A program made the translations under genes and the position numbers. Below, piece after piece: positions 20,300-31,834 of a DNA stretch of 64,000 nt; within the stretch, counting starts at the first letter, position 1, and each line of letters opens with the position of its first letter. The stretch is from assembly GCA_963383645.1 (NCBI GenBank), contig OY726558.1, forward strand, positions 180,421,634 through 180,485,633. Direction: 5' to 3'. Source of the stretch: Muscardinus avellanarius. Taxonomy: Eukaryota; Chordata; Mammalia; Rodentia; Gliridae. Below the pieces are notes generated by a model that worked only from the letters and a program-made list of their open reading frames with translations, was not told the DNA's origin and did not search any database.

Positions 20300-21043
20300 T
20301 GTCGTGCGCAGTGACGACTCTTACACGATCTTCCTCAAGCAGTTTTATTACCCCAGGTTCTTGTACAGTTCCCGTAAATCTTCTTCCCGTAAATCTTCTC
20401 CCGTCGATCCCCTCCCCCCAGAAATCTTCCCCTTATATAGAGCCCAACAGCCAATCAGCAGACTGTTCACGTGCACAACTCATGGCAACAGCCAGTCCAT
20501 TGGCTGTTGCCCTATGGCATGCGGTGTTCCCGTGTATCTCATGCTCTTGTCGTCACTTCCTGAAAGCTGTTTACCACCTAAGTGCTCTGGGGAAATTCCG
20601 CTCAGCGCCATCTTAGGTAAAAACAACATCAGTCTTCTATCCTCTCCCTCATCACTCCACCAACCCTCCTCCGTGGCACTCTACGTCTCTGCTGCAGCAC
20701 ACACCGGTCACAGTGGTGGCGTTGTGAACATGTCCGTCCCAGCTCGGAGCCCAGAGCAGTCCGCCAAGAAACTGCTCTTCCTGTCCACCAACCCTCTTCT
20801 CTTTCTCCTTCCTCCCCGCTAGGGCATGCGCGCTTTTTAACCTTCTCCTGGGCGGGCAGGTGGTAGCACGAGGCGTTGCGTCACTAATTATCCGTAAGGC
20901 GCCTGATAGGGCTCACTGCGCAGGCTCAGGGCACCGCCAGCCTCGTGAGCCTCGTGACTTGGCTGCAAGCCCAGGCGCCATCTTGAGTCCACGCTGGCAA
21001 CAAGCCTGGGTGCCACCTCGGTCCTGCCGAGTGGGCCCCAACA
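20300..21043 (-). repeat. 5' LTR of the endogenous retrovirus (long form, 744 bp)
   Basis: It begins TGTTGGGG at 21043 on the minus strand and ends CGACA at 20300. The polyadenylation signal lies at 20344-20349. Unlike the 3' LTR it contains a TATA box (minus CTATATAAGG, about 20431-20440) with an inverted CCAAT motif (minus TGATTGGC) just upstream, which is a conventional U3 promoter order. A second TCCACCAACCCT repeat encloses about 115 bp of further U3 sequence. The open frames across it are incidental. Confidence 0.92.
20431..20460 (-). promoter_or_regulatory. U3 core promoter (CCAAT and TATA) in the 5' LTR
   Basis: On the minus strand TGCTGATTGGCTGTTGGG precedes CTATATAAGG by roughly 10 bp. 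It would direct transcription into the leader. The matching segment is absent from the other LTR. Confidence 0.7.
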
Positions 21044-21049
21044 GGTAAC
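21044..21049. repeat. Target-site duplication of the endogenous retrovirus (right)
   Basis: GGTAAC, identical to 18528-18533. Confidence 0.92.
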
Positions 21050-21345
21050 AATGCTGGAAAAATGGCCTGGCTGCTCAGGAGAACTCTTGTGGATGTGTTC
21101 TTGGGAATTATATAAGGTTCTTTCTCTCTCTGGTTGTTTTCTCTTGCTTTTAGCCTCCATGCAAGATGTGAGAGTAGAACCCCTGTTTTATCCTTCTCTG
21201 CTTTCTGTCACTATCCCTTGAGCTCCATGAACCCAGTCTGACATGAACTGAACACTTAAAAACTGTGCGCAAATACAATTTCCTTTCCTCAAGTAGTGTG
21301 GTCAGTTATTTTGGATAACAGCAAGGAGAATGTTGACCAAACACC
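21050..21345 (+). mobile_element. MaLR-type LTR, 3' part, split by the retrovirus
   Basis: The 3' end ATACAATTTCCTTTCCTCAA followed by GTGTGGTCAGTTATTTTGG and AACAGCAAGGAGAATGTTGA matches the tail of rodent MaLR LTRs (…TCCTCAAGTT..TTGGTCAGTTATTTGGTCACAGCAA..). The polyadenylation signal is degenerate. The 5' part probably continues left of 18528, but I could not define it. Confidence 0.55.
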
Positions 21346-21349
21346 ACTT

Positions 21350-23424
21350 TCTGCTTGTAATCAATTGGGAGAAAGTCAAACATACACTCACTCACCCATT
21401 ATGGAGGATGTTCTGTTTTTATTAGTCAGGATGCAGTTTCCCTTTCTAGCATTCTCCTACCTGAAACCTTCCTTTTGTTTCTATGATAAAACTTTCTTTT
21501 CTCTGACTGACTTTGAATCGGTGCCAAGATGCAAATAATTGTGGCTTTGATCAACCACTTCTACCTATGTGAGTAAAGAACTTTTCTTCAAATAATAGTA
21601 AAATCTTTATATTCAATTTGAACTACACCAACTGATTAAACCACCAAATGAGGGAAAATAAAGGTAAGCACTTCTAATTCTCAATATTTTAATAATTAAC
21701 ACCAAATTAGTATCTCTGGATTTTCTAGCAATGCTTCTTTTTTTCTAACAATGACCCTGAAATATTTTTTCTTACTAATCCTTGAGAAAATGATTCTCTG
21801 CAAAACTCACTTATATTGGGTTCATTTAAAGCAGTGAAGGACATACATTAAAAAGTAATGCCAGGATATTGTCAGGTAAGAGAATTTGCATCAATCAACC
21901 TGTATATCATGGCCTCTAAAGCTATTCTGTAATAGAATTCCTAGTTTTGTTTGTAACACAGGTTTCCATGCCCTTGAACTGAGAGCATCTTATAATGAAC
22001 TTTTATCCTGAGCTTTGAAAAAAAATAACAAGAACTAAAATCTTCAGTGAGCAATTTCGTTACAGGGTGACATATAGCACTTACTGCCAGAATGAGGGAG
22101 ACAATTTTCTGACTGATTTGAAAAGCTATGAGAAAGAAAATATCTGAAGAAACAACACTTCTGCACAAATTCTTCCTTAATTATCTATGTACAGTTAAAC
22201 TTCTTCAATAAAACAAGTGTGAATCTTTCAAAATTCCATGCCTCAGCAGAGCTGTTAGGCCATTTCTCTCTAGCAAACTGATACATAATTTACTCCAACT
22301 CCTCCCAAAGCTTTATTTATAGATAGGTGTACTACAATCTCTAAAGACTCAGACTTTCTAGTACTTTGGCTAAAATAATAATTAACAGAAAAACATGTTA
22401 TTTCTAAAGTATATTTATATGAAGAAGGATCAAAACAGAAAGCTATAAAAAGAAGATAAATAACAAATGCAAAGTTGTTCAATTTAGTTACAAATAATCA
22501 GATATATTTGCTGTGTTAACTTCTGGAAATGTAAATCTTAGGAAGAAAAGGCTATTTAATGAACCCTTTATCACTTTCTAAGGTATTTTGAGAATTTAAC
22601 ATCATAATAGTTAAGAATGCTACATGAATTTTAAAACATACCATTTACCTAACACTTGTAATATGTTCTTTTTAAGAAAATAGAATATGATCATGCATGA
22701 CTGAGTGATGGAGACACCTTCTGAGGAAGGAGTCACCAGGTGATTGTGGCTTTGTGAGCATATAATGGAGTGCTCTAAGATGGCTATCATGCCACTAGGC
22801 AATATCATCTTTGAGGCCTACCATTGTACTTGGGGTCTCTTATTGATTAAAATAAGTAGAGCCTTACTATATGAAAAAGGAGAGAAAGTGTGAATATAGA
22901 TTTTACAATGGCTTAAATTTAGTCTGTTAAAAAAGAAACATTTTAAACTTTTGTTAATACTTGATACATTATATATATTTCTCTGTCTCACAAAAAATGC
23001 ATCACAGGGTTTATAGGAAGTTTTATCTTTTTTCCATTCAAAATTTTCACACCAAACATTTCCAAGGTAATACATACATGTCTACATGATTTTTATTTTC
23101 TGTTGCAGTGTCTTTTGATATGTGTATTAATTTCCAATTTGATTTAATTTCTTTTTCTTTCTTCTTATCAGTTACACTGGTGAGTAGTAACCTAATCTTT
23201 TCTATTTGTTACATGAAAAAAAAGTTCCAAGGGTTTTTCTTGCTTTCATTAGTTATGGACTTTTCACATACTTGCCAATTGATTAAAAAATTTCAATTAT
23301 AATTGCATTTCATATAAAAATTATTTCATCAAAAAATCATAATTTTGATAAATGGAGGTGACAAGCATATTTTAATTCTGTTTTTCCTAATTGAATGAAC
23401 CATTTATGTATTAGATATTTTAAC
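21350..23424. other. Single-copy AT-rich DNA
   Basis: Several 60-85 codon open frames occur on both strands without recognisable features. Nothing else seen. Confidence 0.6.
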
Positions 23425-23432
23425 TAATCATA

Positions 23433-23437
<5 letters not shown>

Positions 23438-23481
<44 letters not shown>

Positions 23482-23672
23482 GGTGGTACTGGGGTTCCTG
23501 GAAACTCTTCTACCTCCAGGCTACACTCCCAGATACCTATTTTTTATATTTTTATTTGGAAACTGGGTCTCTTAAGCCAGCAAGGCTGGCTTCAAACCTT
23601 CACGATCCTCCTATCCTCCTGTCTCTGCCTCCCAAGTGAGGGGATTACAAGTGTGCACCACCACGCCTGGCA
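23438..23672 (-). mobile_element. B1-dID-type SINE (GGTTCCTGGAAACC subtype) with target duplication
   Basis: Direct repeat TAATCATATATAT at 23425-23437 and 23673-23685. An expanded (TA)n and a T-run (about 23431-23481) form the reverse tail, then GGGGTTCCTGGAAACTCTTC and AAACTGGGTCTCTTAAGCC, and the B1 half GTGCACCACCACGCCTGGC. Confidence 0.9.
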
Positions 23673-23689
23673 TAATCATATATATTTTA

Positions 23690-25765
23690 ACTAAATATGA
23701 TGTGCATTTGTATATTTATTTTGAAGAATTTTAAATTTAGCAAATCCTACAGATTTTTGTTTAGGAAGAACTTACCTTTGTATATATACGACTAATTGAT
23801 ATAATTTAATATATAATACATGGAACAATATTCACCTTTTTTCCAGCCCCGAGTCTAATATATCCCTTTAAGCAAAATTCATTGTGTATAATGCATGAAT
23901 TATGTCATCCAAATTTGGAACAGTGAATGATTTCTAATGAACTATATTTTGGTTGTATTACACAAACTCAATGAAGCCTCACTATGAAATGGAAGTAGGA
24001 ACAGAAACATAATAGAGATGTTCAGTAAGAAAGTAATCATTTCTACATATTTACACAAAGATTCCATTTCTAAAATGTCAAAAATATGTTTGTCTTTTTA
24101 AAGTTTTACAAACATCTGGATGAGGGGCTTTTCATTTAAATTTAATAGTTATTCCAGTATGTCCACTATCTGAGGCAACTGATATATCAGAATATTACTC
24201 ACCTAAATGGTCACCAACATGACACAATTTTATGAAGCTTTTGCAAAAAAAAAAAAAAAACCAGCAGCAACAAAAACAACAAAACCTATGTCTGGAGTGG
24301 GTAGTTTAGTTTTATCGTTATGTTACTTGAACAATACTTTGATAATGCACAAGAGCATAAAACAGTTGTACTTGACTTTCATTGTAATTAACTTTCAATT
24401 TGTTTTTCTCATACATGGATTTTGTACGACAGACTTCAGGGTTCCTCAAGTTTATAGTTTCAAACTACCAGCTCTTCTCAATTCATGTATTCTGCTTGCA
24501 CTAGTTAGCTACATTTTACATTCAAAAAATTAAATGCAAATATATACTGATTCTGTCATAAGACTGCATGATCTGAGTCATGGAGGATCTTAGGGTTGGT
24601 TTCCATCCCTTTAAAAACTAGAGAAACCCATTAAATGGATAAACATATTGCAAATTTGAGGAAAACATAATTCTAATCTGCTATAACCATTCAGAAATTG
24701 GTAAATAGATTTGAGAACGCCCAGATCTGGATCCTGAAGATATACATGAAAGATGTAGGAGGCTAACCTATTTTACTTTGGGTTAGATCACAAGCCTACT
24801 TTCAAAATAAGCAGTTTAAGGCCCCATTGTGCTTCAATAACCTCATTCCTTGGAAGAATGTATTCTTGGAATACATGAGCATAAACCATTTGAATGTGGT
24901 AGACACTCCTATGGGAAATGTTGGACTGTTTCTTCTGAATATATAAAGTGCTTTCATATTTAGGTTACTATATTTGGGGACTAGAGAAATTTACCACGTG
25001 AAGCCAATGATTTTCTAATTTTATGATAAAGAAATTATTATAATAGAGTCCAGAATTGTTTTGTATGCCTACCATCAGTGACATATTTTCCAGCTCAAAT
25101 ACTCTCTGTGTACTTCAAATAATACATAATGCAAGTCCTTGTAATTTGGGCTTCTCATTACTTTAGATGTAGAGTGAAGACCCCTTGAAGGATTTCTATC
25201 ACATAGCCCTTTACTATTATTTCCCAAAGTGCCTATGAACAAGTTGAATACAGTAATTACTTTCTTATAAATACTACAGTTTCTAATATTCAGTCTTCCA
25301 CTTCTTACAAAACTGGTCTCATTCTAGTTTTTACAATCCTCTGTTAGGCCTAGATATTTGAGAAAAATCAATTAACTCCATTGGGAAGAGATCTCATACA
25401 GAGATGAGGAAAGAATTTGAGATTTTTTGGTAATTTTACAAGATAATTTTTCTTCAGAAAATATTTACTTGGATCAATTCTTATTGGTTAAATGACAATT
25501 ACTATATAGGCAGTTGTGATTCTTTGTAGTAGCATAACTACAAACTCTGGGCACATATAAGTTCTCAATATATAGTACTTTGGGGGAAACAAATGTAGAA
25601 GCTCTAGGCAATAATTTTATGAAGAGCAGAATCAGCTGGATAGGCTTATGGAGAGTATATACTTGAGAACTGGCCACCTTCAACATGTTTACTATTAAGG
25701 AGATCATTTTCCTTTTAAGTACTTTCTACTTGTGGTTCCCTTCACCTGAAAAACTCTTTCTTGGA
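23690..25765. other. Single-copy AT-rich DNA
   Basis: No repeat family recognised apart from an A-run at 24244-24260. The 108-codon plus frame at 24207-24533 begins in that A-run and looks like a chance frame. Confidence 0.6.
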
Positions 25766-25769
25766 ATTG

Positions 25770-26250
25770 ATAGCAGCCCCATTTACAATAGCCAAATTAA
25801 GAAACCAAAATGGAATTCTACTCAGCAGTAAATAAGAAAAAATATTATGTCATTTGCAAGAAAATAAATGGACCTAGAGAAAATTATGTTAAGTGAGATT
25901 AGCCAGTCACTGAAAGTCATATATTTTCTCTCATATGTGGAAACTAGGAAGTAATTGAGATTCCACAGGAACCTTAGATAATGCAAGAGAAACTCCATTT
26001 GACCCAGAAAGGTGGTTTAAGGGAAGGGAGTTGGAGAGGAGGAATCAATGAAGAAATCACCTCCATGAACATTATGCACATATGTGAGAATACCAATGTC
26101 AATCTCTATTATCATGTATAGAGAGGGGGCAGAGTGGACAAGGAGCTTGGGAAGACCCAGCAAGTGTGTGTGCATGTATGTCACCATAAGTATAAACTAC
26201 ATTATGATTTGAGATTATAATGCATGAATAAAAGTATAAAATAAAAAGTC
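25770..26250 (+). mobile_element. LINE-1 3' portion, diverged
   Basis: The ORF2 C-terminus region (CATTTACAATAGCCAAATTA, TGGAATTCTACTCAGCAGTA, GTCATTTGCAAGAAAATAAA, GTTAAGTGAGATTAGCCAG) is followed by a 3' UTR with TTCTCTCATATGTGGAAACT and a tail ending ATAATGCATGAATAAAAGT. Many frame breaks. Confidence 0.82.
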
Positions 26251-26924
26251 TCTACTAAACTGATACCTCCTCAAAAAAGCTCCATCATCACTTATGATTT
26301 CCATTTCCTCCTGTATCTTATCAGTATATGATAAAATATAGACAGTTTCTCTGTGTTTGATGAAATTTAAATTGTACTCTAAACTGAAAAATAATGTCTC
26401 CCCATGGCCTATTTCACAACATGCACCAGGTCTCCTATAATCCTGTGCTTGCCTTGAATTTATAATTGTATTTCTCTTCTCTCGTAAGAATAATATAGAG
26501 AACAAATGAGCAAGTTACTTGGACATGCTGTGATAATCACACATTCTTTGAAAACTATTTTCAGTGTTTTATGATTTTACAGAATTATTGATGGCATGCA
26601 GTATATCAGTAATGTGATCCTCCGTATAAAAGGATCCATTTTTTTTTCATCCAAGATTGGTAAATGACATCCATGATTTACATAGGAGGTTTACATTTTC
26701 ACTTCAACAGAATCATGTTGGCATCTATGTTCTAATAGCCAATGATAAGGAAGTATTGTGAAAAGCACATTGAACATGGCATCAGAATACTCTCTAGAAT
26801 AATGTCAAATTTTCATATGGTGAAACATATGTAATGTTAAGATAAATGATCTTTATGCCTATTTTATCACTGACAGAATTAATTTATTTTTTATCATTCT
26901 ATTTTTATGCCCTTCCTCCCCCTA

Positions 26925-27228
26925 TTTCCCTTTCCTCCTGCCAACAATGAGTGTCCAGATTTACCATGTTACATTCACACTTATGCACATATTTAAATGT
27001 AGCTCCTCCATTAATCAACCTTAGCCTTCTTCCTCTCCTACCTTACTTCCTAGCTTTGCTGGGGTTTCCCTTCCATTATCTGGAGTCCCTCTGGTACCCC
27101 CAATACTGTCTAGTTTGAGCATATTTGAGAAGACATGTCTCTTCTCTTTCTGTGCTTGGCTGATTTTCTTTGATGGGCAGAAAGTTTTTAGTTTGATGCC
27201 ATCCCACTTGTTAATTCTTATGAAAATT
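26925..27228 (-). mobile_element. LINE-1 3' portion with internal deletion
   Basis: The plus strand shows the antisense 3' UTR (GTAGCTCCTCCATTAATCAA, CTTTGCTGGGGTTTCCCTTC, TTCTGTGCTTGGCTGATT). It then jumps to GATGGGCAGAAAGTTTTTAG and TGCCATCCCACTTGTTAATT, which is antisense to a more upstream part of ORF2. The skipped region indicates an internal deletion. Confidence 0.7.
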
Positions 27229-27267
27229 TAAAACTTAAAAACATTTATTCTCCTTAGAATATCTTTT

Positions 27268-27270
<3 letters not shown>

Positions 27271-27305
<35 letters not shown>
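27271..27305. repeat. (AT)n microsatellite
   Basis: About 17 AT units. Confidence 0.95.
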
Positions 27306-27306
<1 letters not shown>

Positions 27307-27510
27307 CAATTCTTGTTATTGTATCAAATAGCAAATATGATTTGTTTATCATGGTTGAAACATCCACACACTAAATGGATACTGGGGAAAAACTGAAATA
27401 AGGCATATAAAACCAAAATATTTTCCCAAGATAACCTTTTCACCTATTATTTTCTGACAATTCCTCATTGAATGATATATTTTATTGTACAAATCCCTCA
27501 ATAATTTATC

Positions 27511-27722
27511 TTTTTTTTTTTTGAGATACTGGGCATGGAACCCAGGGGCATTCTACCTCTGAGCTACACCTCAACCCTATTTTTTATTCTTTATTTTGAA
27601 ACAGGGTCTCAATGAGTTGCAAAGGGCCTCACTAAGTAGTAGCTGAGGCTGTCCACGAACCAAGAGCCTCCTGTCTCAGCCTCCCAAATGCTGGGATTAC
27701 AAGCATGCGCCACCACGCCCGG
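27511..27722 (-). mobile_element. B1-dID-type SINE, young
   Basis: T-run, then GGCATGGAACCCAGGGGCAT and CTGAGCTACACCTCAACCC (reverse ID half). The reverse B1 half GGGATTACAAGCATGCGCCA then CCACGCCCGGTTT still has CpGs. Little diverged. Confidence 0.9.
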
Positions 27723-27891
27723 TTTATTTTATCTTCTTTATATCTGAGAAATCTAGGTACATGTCTCATCACCTCTGTGGCTATACACTGAAAAGAAAAA
27801 CACAAGTGAGATTACTGTTGTTTTGTTAAAATTATAGTTTCAAACACAGTGACACAGAGAGCAGTAATTTGAAACAGAAAATGGATAGTGA

Positions 27892-28113
27892 GCCGGGCGT
27901 GGTGGCACATGCTTGTAATCCCCGTGCTTGGGAGATTGAGACAGGAGGATCACACGGATTCGAAGCCAGCCTTAGCTACTTAGTAAGGCTTTCAGCAACT
28001 TAGTGAGACCCAGTTTCCAAATAAAATATAAAAAAGGTCTGGGAGTATAGCCTGGAGGTAGAAAGCCTCTGGGTACCACCCCCAGTTCCACCACCAAAAA
28101 AAAAAAAAAAAAA
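27892..28113 (+). mobile_element. B1-dID-type SINE with 15 bp target duplication, young
   Basis: GAAAATGGATAGTGA (27877-27891) and GAAACTGGATAGTGA (28114-28128) flank it with one mismatch. It starts GCCGGGCGTGGTGGCACAT and shows the linker TTTCCAAATAAAATATAAAA, the ID half GTCTGGGAGTATAGCCTGGA and an uninterrupted A-tail. Full length. Confidence 0.93.
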
Positions 28114-28721
28114 GAAACTGGATAGTGAATGAATGAAGACTCGTATTCTAATTAGAATACCTTTCGTCTGATGTTATAGTTAGAGCTTAAACGAGACCTT
28201 CAAAACTTACTATCCTGGTGATTTTATACGAGTTCACTTCAACTTCTTGTATATTAGCTTCTTTATATAATGGGCTTGAAATATTTGTTGAAAGAATCAT
28301 TTTGAAAAAAATAAAATAAAAGATGCACCCAGAAGAGAACCAAATTTTTTTTAATTTTATTTTTTCTCTAGACTCAGAATCTCCCTCCTTGGATACTTTC
28401 CTCTTCTTCACCATCTCCTGCCTCCCATTATAAGTGGCCATATTTTCTTCACTGGAACTATGTAGTTTTCTCAGCTATTTGATTTTCAAACAGAAGTAGA
28501 AGTCTAGGAGTCATTTTAAGAATTTAACTATCGCAGTGTCTTTCAGTCAGGTTTGCTGTTTATTTTTGACAGCACATGTTTCTGAAAACTGGTACTCTTC
28601 TTTTGTATATTATAGCAATCAATTACATGTACTGGCAACTACTCTAATATTTTTGAAAACATGATTCCTAGGACAGTTATATATTTGCTTTCTAAGTACT
28701 ATAAATTTATCGTTTCTCTAG

Positions 28722-29480
28722 AGCAGTGGTTTTTACACTTTCTGATCTTAAGAACCATTTTTTTGAAAATCATTAAAAAATTCAAATAGTTTCTATTTAT
28801 TTCAGTGATATTCAGCTACATCTATAAAACATAAATATTATAAATGTTACATTCACTTAATATAATAAATACATTGTGTGTTAATGGAAATAACATTTTT
28901 ATAAAATATATTTTCAGAACAGTAATGGTGAGAAGAATACTTCATAGAGTACAAATCTCTTCAATTCCTGGTTTAAGAGAAGACAGCTGGTTTTTCATTT
29001 TTGATATGTTTCAATAATTTGTGATATATTCTCTTGATTGACGTATATGAAAGAAAAAATTGATCCTCATACAGATAGTTAGAAAAAACAAGGGCTTTTC
29101 AATAGTGGCATATTTGGGTTAATTAAGTAATAATCTATTTTAAGTTTTGTTGCAATGTAGAATTTAAAACTATAGAAACTTAATTTTGTTATTCTATAAC
29201 CCATTGTTCTCTTTTGCACTGTGAATGGATCATTATTCACACATGATTTTTTAACATAATGCCATCATTCGGAAAGTATGGTTTTACTTTGTCAGGCAGT
29301 TATTTTCAATGCTGGCACATTTTATTACATAGTATCAAAATGCTCCATTATTATTCGTGATGGCAGAAATACATGGATATACAATATCAGGTGCATAAAA
29401 GTGCATACATGCTTCTCTAATTTTAACATTGAAAGCTTGACTTTTATTGGTAGCAAAATATACTATCAATTTTTTTGAAC
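28722..29480 (+). mobile_element. Possible ancient hAT-type DNA transposon remnant
   Basis: GAGCAGTGGTTTTTACACTT near 28722 resembles the hAT/Charlie-type terminal phrase CAGTGGTTCTCAAACTTT. Later phrases such as AAGAGAAGACAGCTGG and GTGAATGGATCATTATTCAC are reminiscent of an old mammalian interspersed element. The far terminus was not found. Strongly diverged and tentative. Confidence 0.35.
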
Positions 29481-29484
29481 TGAC

Positions 29485-31385
29485 CAGATCATTTCATTTA
29501 TCTTTGAAGAAATACCTGCCAAGTATATAAAAACAATATATAAATATATAATTATACAAATATATAAAATTATAGTTGGATTCTCAGTTGATCATTTGAA
29601 TAAAAATGATGTTTCATCAAAAACTGGTAGTTTGACTTGGAATTCAATTATATAAGGCCTTTTCCTTGAACATTGTTCTTCAGTGTGGGTAAAGACAAGT
29701 ATAGATTAAAATTACTTAAGTTTCATTCTCTTATTGGAAATAAGGAAAGCGACTTCCTACCTTAGAATATTTACTTGAGAAAACTTCTGTGAGTTACACC
29801 ATTTTCCATTTTTTTTAAGTATTAAATCTCTTCACAACCTAAACAGTATTTCAGTCAGCTTTACAACACAGGAAAATCTTGAAGTCCTGAAAAATCATCT
29901 CCTTTGAATGTAAATATCTAAGGAAGATATCACCCTTCCCTCCCAGTCTTCAGAGGGTCTGTGAGAAAGGTAGTAACCACCTTACTGGTTGCCTTTCTGC
30001 CAACTGCAAAACTACTCCCTGCCATGAAAATTAAAAAAAAAAATTATGGTATAGAACCAATTTCACTAATATCGATGGTCAACCCAACTTCCAGGTGAGT
30101 TTAGGGCAAACTGTGTATAACAAATGTTACTGTCAAGTCATCTCTCTTGGGTTCTCGTTATTTTATAAACAAGGATATAGCGGGTTGTCCTATTTGACTA
30201 TATAGAAAAAAGGGTGAGTTTTTTTTCATCTCTGCAATATCCTTGCAGACTGCCTCTGATGTATATTGAATTCAGGTTTAGTGTTTATTTAAAAAACAGT
30301 TCATTCTCAACTGTCTTTGTGGAGAGTTTTTCTCAGTTGAAAGTAGTTTTTATTTTCAGTTATATTTTCTTAACATATGCAGGCGTGTTTTATGAGTCCT
30401 TCCTGTTTTGCCACACAAGATGTTAAAAATATGCTAGAACAAGATTTGAGATTTAATTACATCAATAATTTTAATGCTTTACCAAGGACAACCTTAATTA
30501 AAATTGCTTTTCATTTGTTCATTCTTCTGAAAGTGCTTGGCAATGAGGAATTCACAGCTTCCAGACAGTGTCTCGGTTCGTGTTAAACTCTAAGAGCATT
30601 ACACAGTATTCATTTTGTACTAGTCTTGAAAATATAAACACAGCAGAAAAGACAAATAGCATTGTAATATTTTAAAGGACATAATTTTGACTGCAGTGAA
30701 CTCTTGCGTAAGTCTCAGTATCCTCAGGAGTTCCTAGACTCAACTTGAAATTTTACTGTATGCTTCTGAATCCTATCCTGGTTCAGGTGTGAGTCAGAAG
30801 ATGCAAGTCTGTTTCAATGAACCATATGATCTCATTGAAAGAAGTGACTGGGTACCGACACTACACCCTTAATTTGAACATTAGGTAGAAGCAATTTAAT
30901 ACTTTCTGAGAATTTATCAATCAGATGAAGGCTATAAAGTTAATTGGATCCTTGTTTCAAGGACAAATAGGAGCATTTGAATTTTAAAACATGCTTAACT
31001 TTATAATTTGCTCTTTGATTTTAAGAATTATCTGCTTCTTCTGATAGCCCCAAATTTCTGGACTTTCTTTCATTACTTTTCTCCTTGCAAAGCAGCCAAA
31101 TTATTTTCTGAGTGTTTCAAATTTAATTAAATATTTACTCTTGCTTTTAAATTATTGATAGTTGTAAATCCACACATTATAGGTTTAGCCATGAGTTTTA
31201 GGATTAGCTCCAATAATTTAACACAAATTTCAGCTAACAACTAGGTAGAATAGATTATTTGATTAAAAAAAAATGACCTAAACATTCGTAAACTACTGAT
31301 GATTAAAATAGACTTCATGTTCTATAAGTAATCAAGATAAGATTGTATTCTAGAATTTGAGTTATTTTAATTATTGTATTATAAT
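29485..31385. other. Single-copy AT-rich DNA
   Basis: No family recognised. The open frames at 30214-30426 and 30377-30586 overlap in different frames and show no recognisable domain. Confidence 0.6.
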
Positions 31386-31389
31386 CTCC

Positions 31390-31833
31390 AGAAAAACAAA
31401 ACCAATAGGGTGTGTATACATTCATTCACTTATTATTATAAGAATTGGTCTTTTTAATTGTGATTGTGGCAGCCAAGAAGTTCTCCAATCTGTTGTCAGT
31501 TAACTGGTGAATAAAAAAAAAATGCCTGTGATGTGATTCATTCTGAATAGCTAAAACAAGAAGTGCTGGCATCCAAGGGCAAAAAAAGATGAATGTCCCA
31601 GCTCCTGAAGAGAGATGTGACCATTCTCTGCCTTTTGTCAATCCCTGAAGGGAATGGATGATACCCAGTCACATTGGAGAGAATGATCTTCATTACTCAG
31701 TTGTTGTTTAAAATGATCCTCTCTCCAGAAACACTCTCACAAATACATCCAGAGTTACAATTATGTCTTATCAGCTATCTGGGCATCCCTTGGCCCAATC
31801 AAAGTAACACTTTGAACATCACAGTTATACTTA
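31390..31833 (-). mobile_element. MLT2-like ERVL LTR, old
   Basis: The plus strand carries the antisense landmarks CTCCAGAAAAACAAAACCAA at one end, GAATGTCCCAGCTCCTGAAG and GGATGATACCCAGTCACATT in the middle, and CTGGGCATCCCTTGGCCCAA with TCAAAGTAACACTTTGAACA at the other. This corresponds to the GTCAACTTGACTGGGCCA ... GGTTCTGTTTCTCTGGAGA layout of an old mammalian LTR. Family name from memory. Confidence 0.62.
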
Positions 31834-31834
31834 T

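Larger units (their letters stand above)
18534..21043 (-). mobile_element. Young non-autonomous IAP/betaretrovirus-like endogenous retrovirus
   Basis: A complete proviral structure on the minus strand: target duplication, 5' LTR (20300-21043), primer binding site, leader with tandem repeats, short env remnant, polypurine tract, 3' LTR (18534-18899), target duplication. gag, protease, pol and the env surface part are absent, so it cannot move by itself and would need proteins from a relative. The LTR outer ends are TGTTGGGG...CGACA. About 235 bp of LTR on the U3 side, including many CpGs, look identical between the two copies, and CpGs survive throughout although methylation normally erodes them. 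Both signs point to a recent insertion. Class assignment (ERV2) rests on the 6 bp duplication, the polypurine tract AAAAAGGGAGATA and the env fragment. It lies in an older MaLR LTR. Confidence 0.9.

Noticed and set aside
20223..20822. 199-codon plus-strand open frame
   Set aside because: It runs antisense through the 5' LTR of the endogenous retrovirus. Its residues reflect LTR sequence.
24207..24533. 108-codon plus-strand open frame
   Set aside because: It starts in an A-homopolymer (poly-Lys) and continues without domain features.
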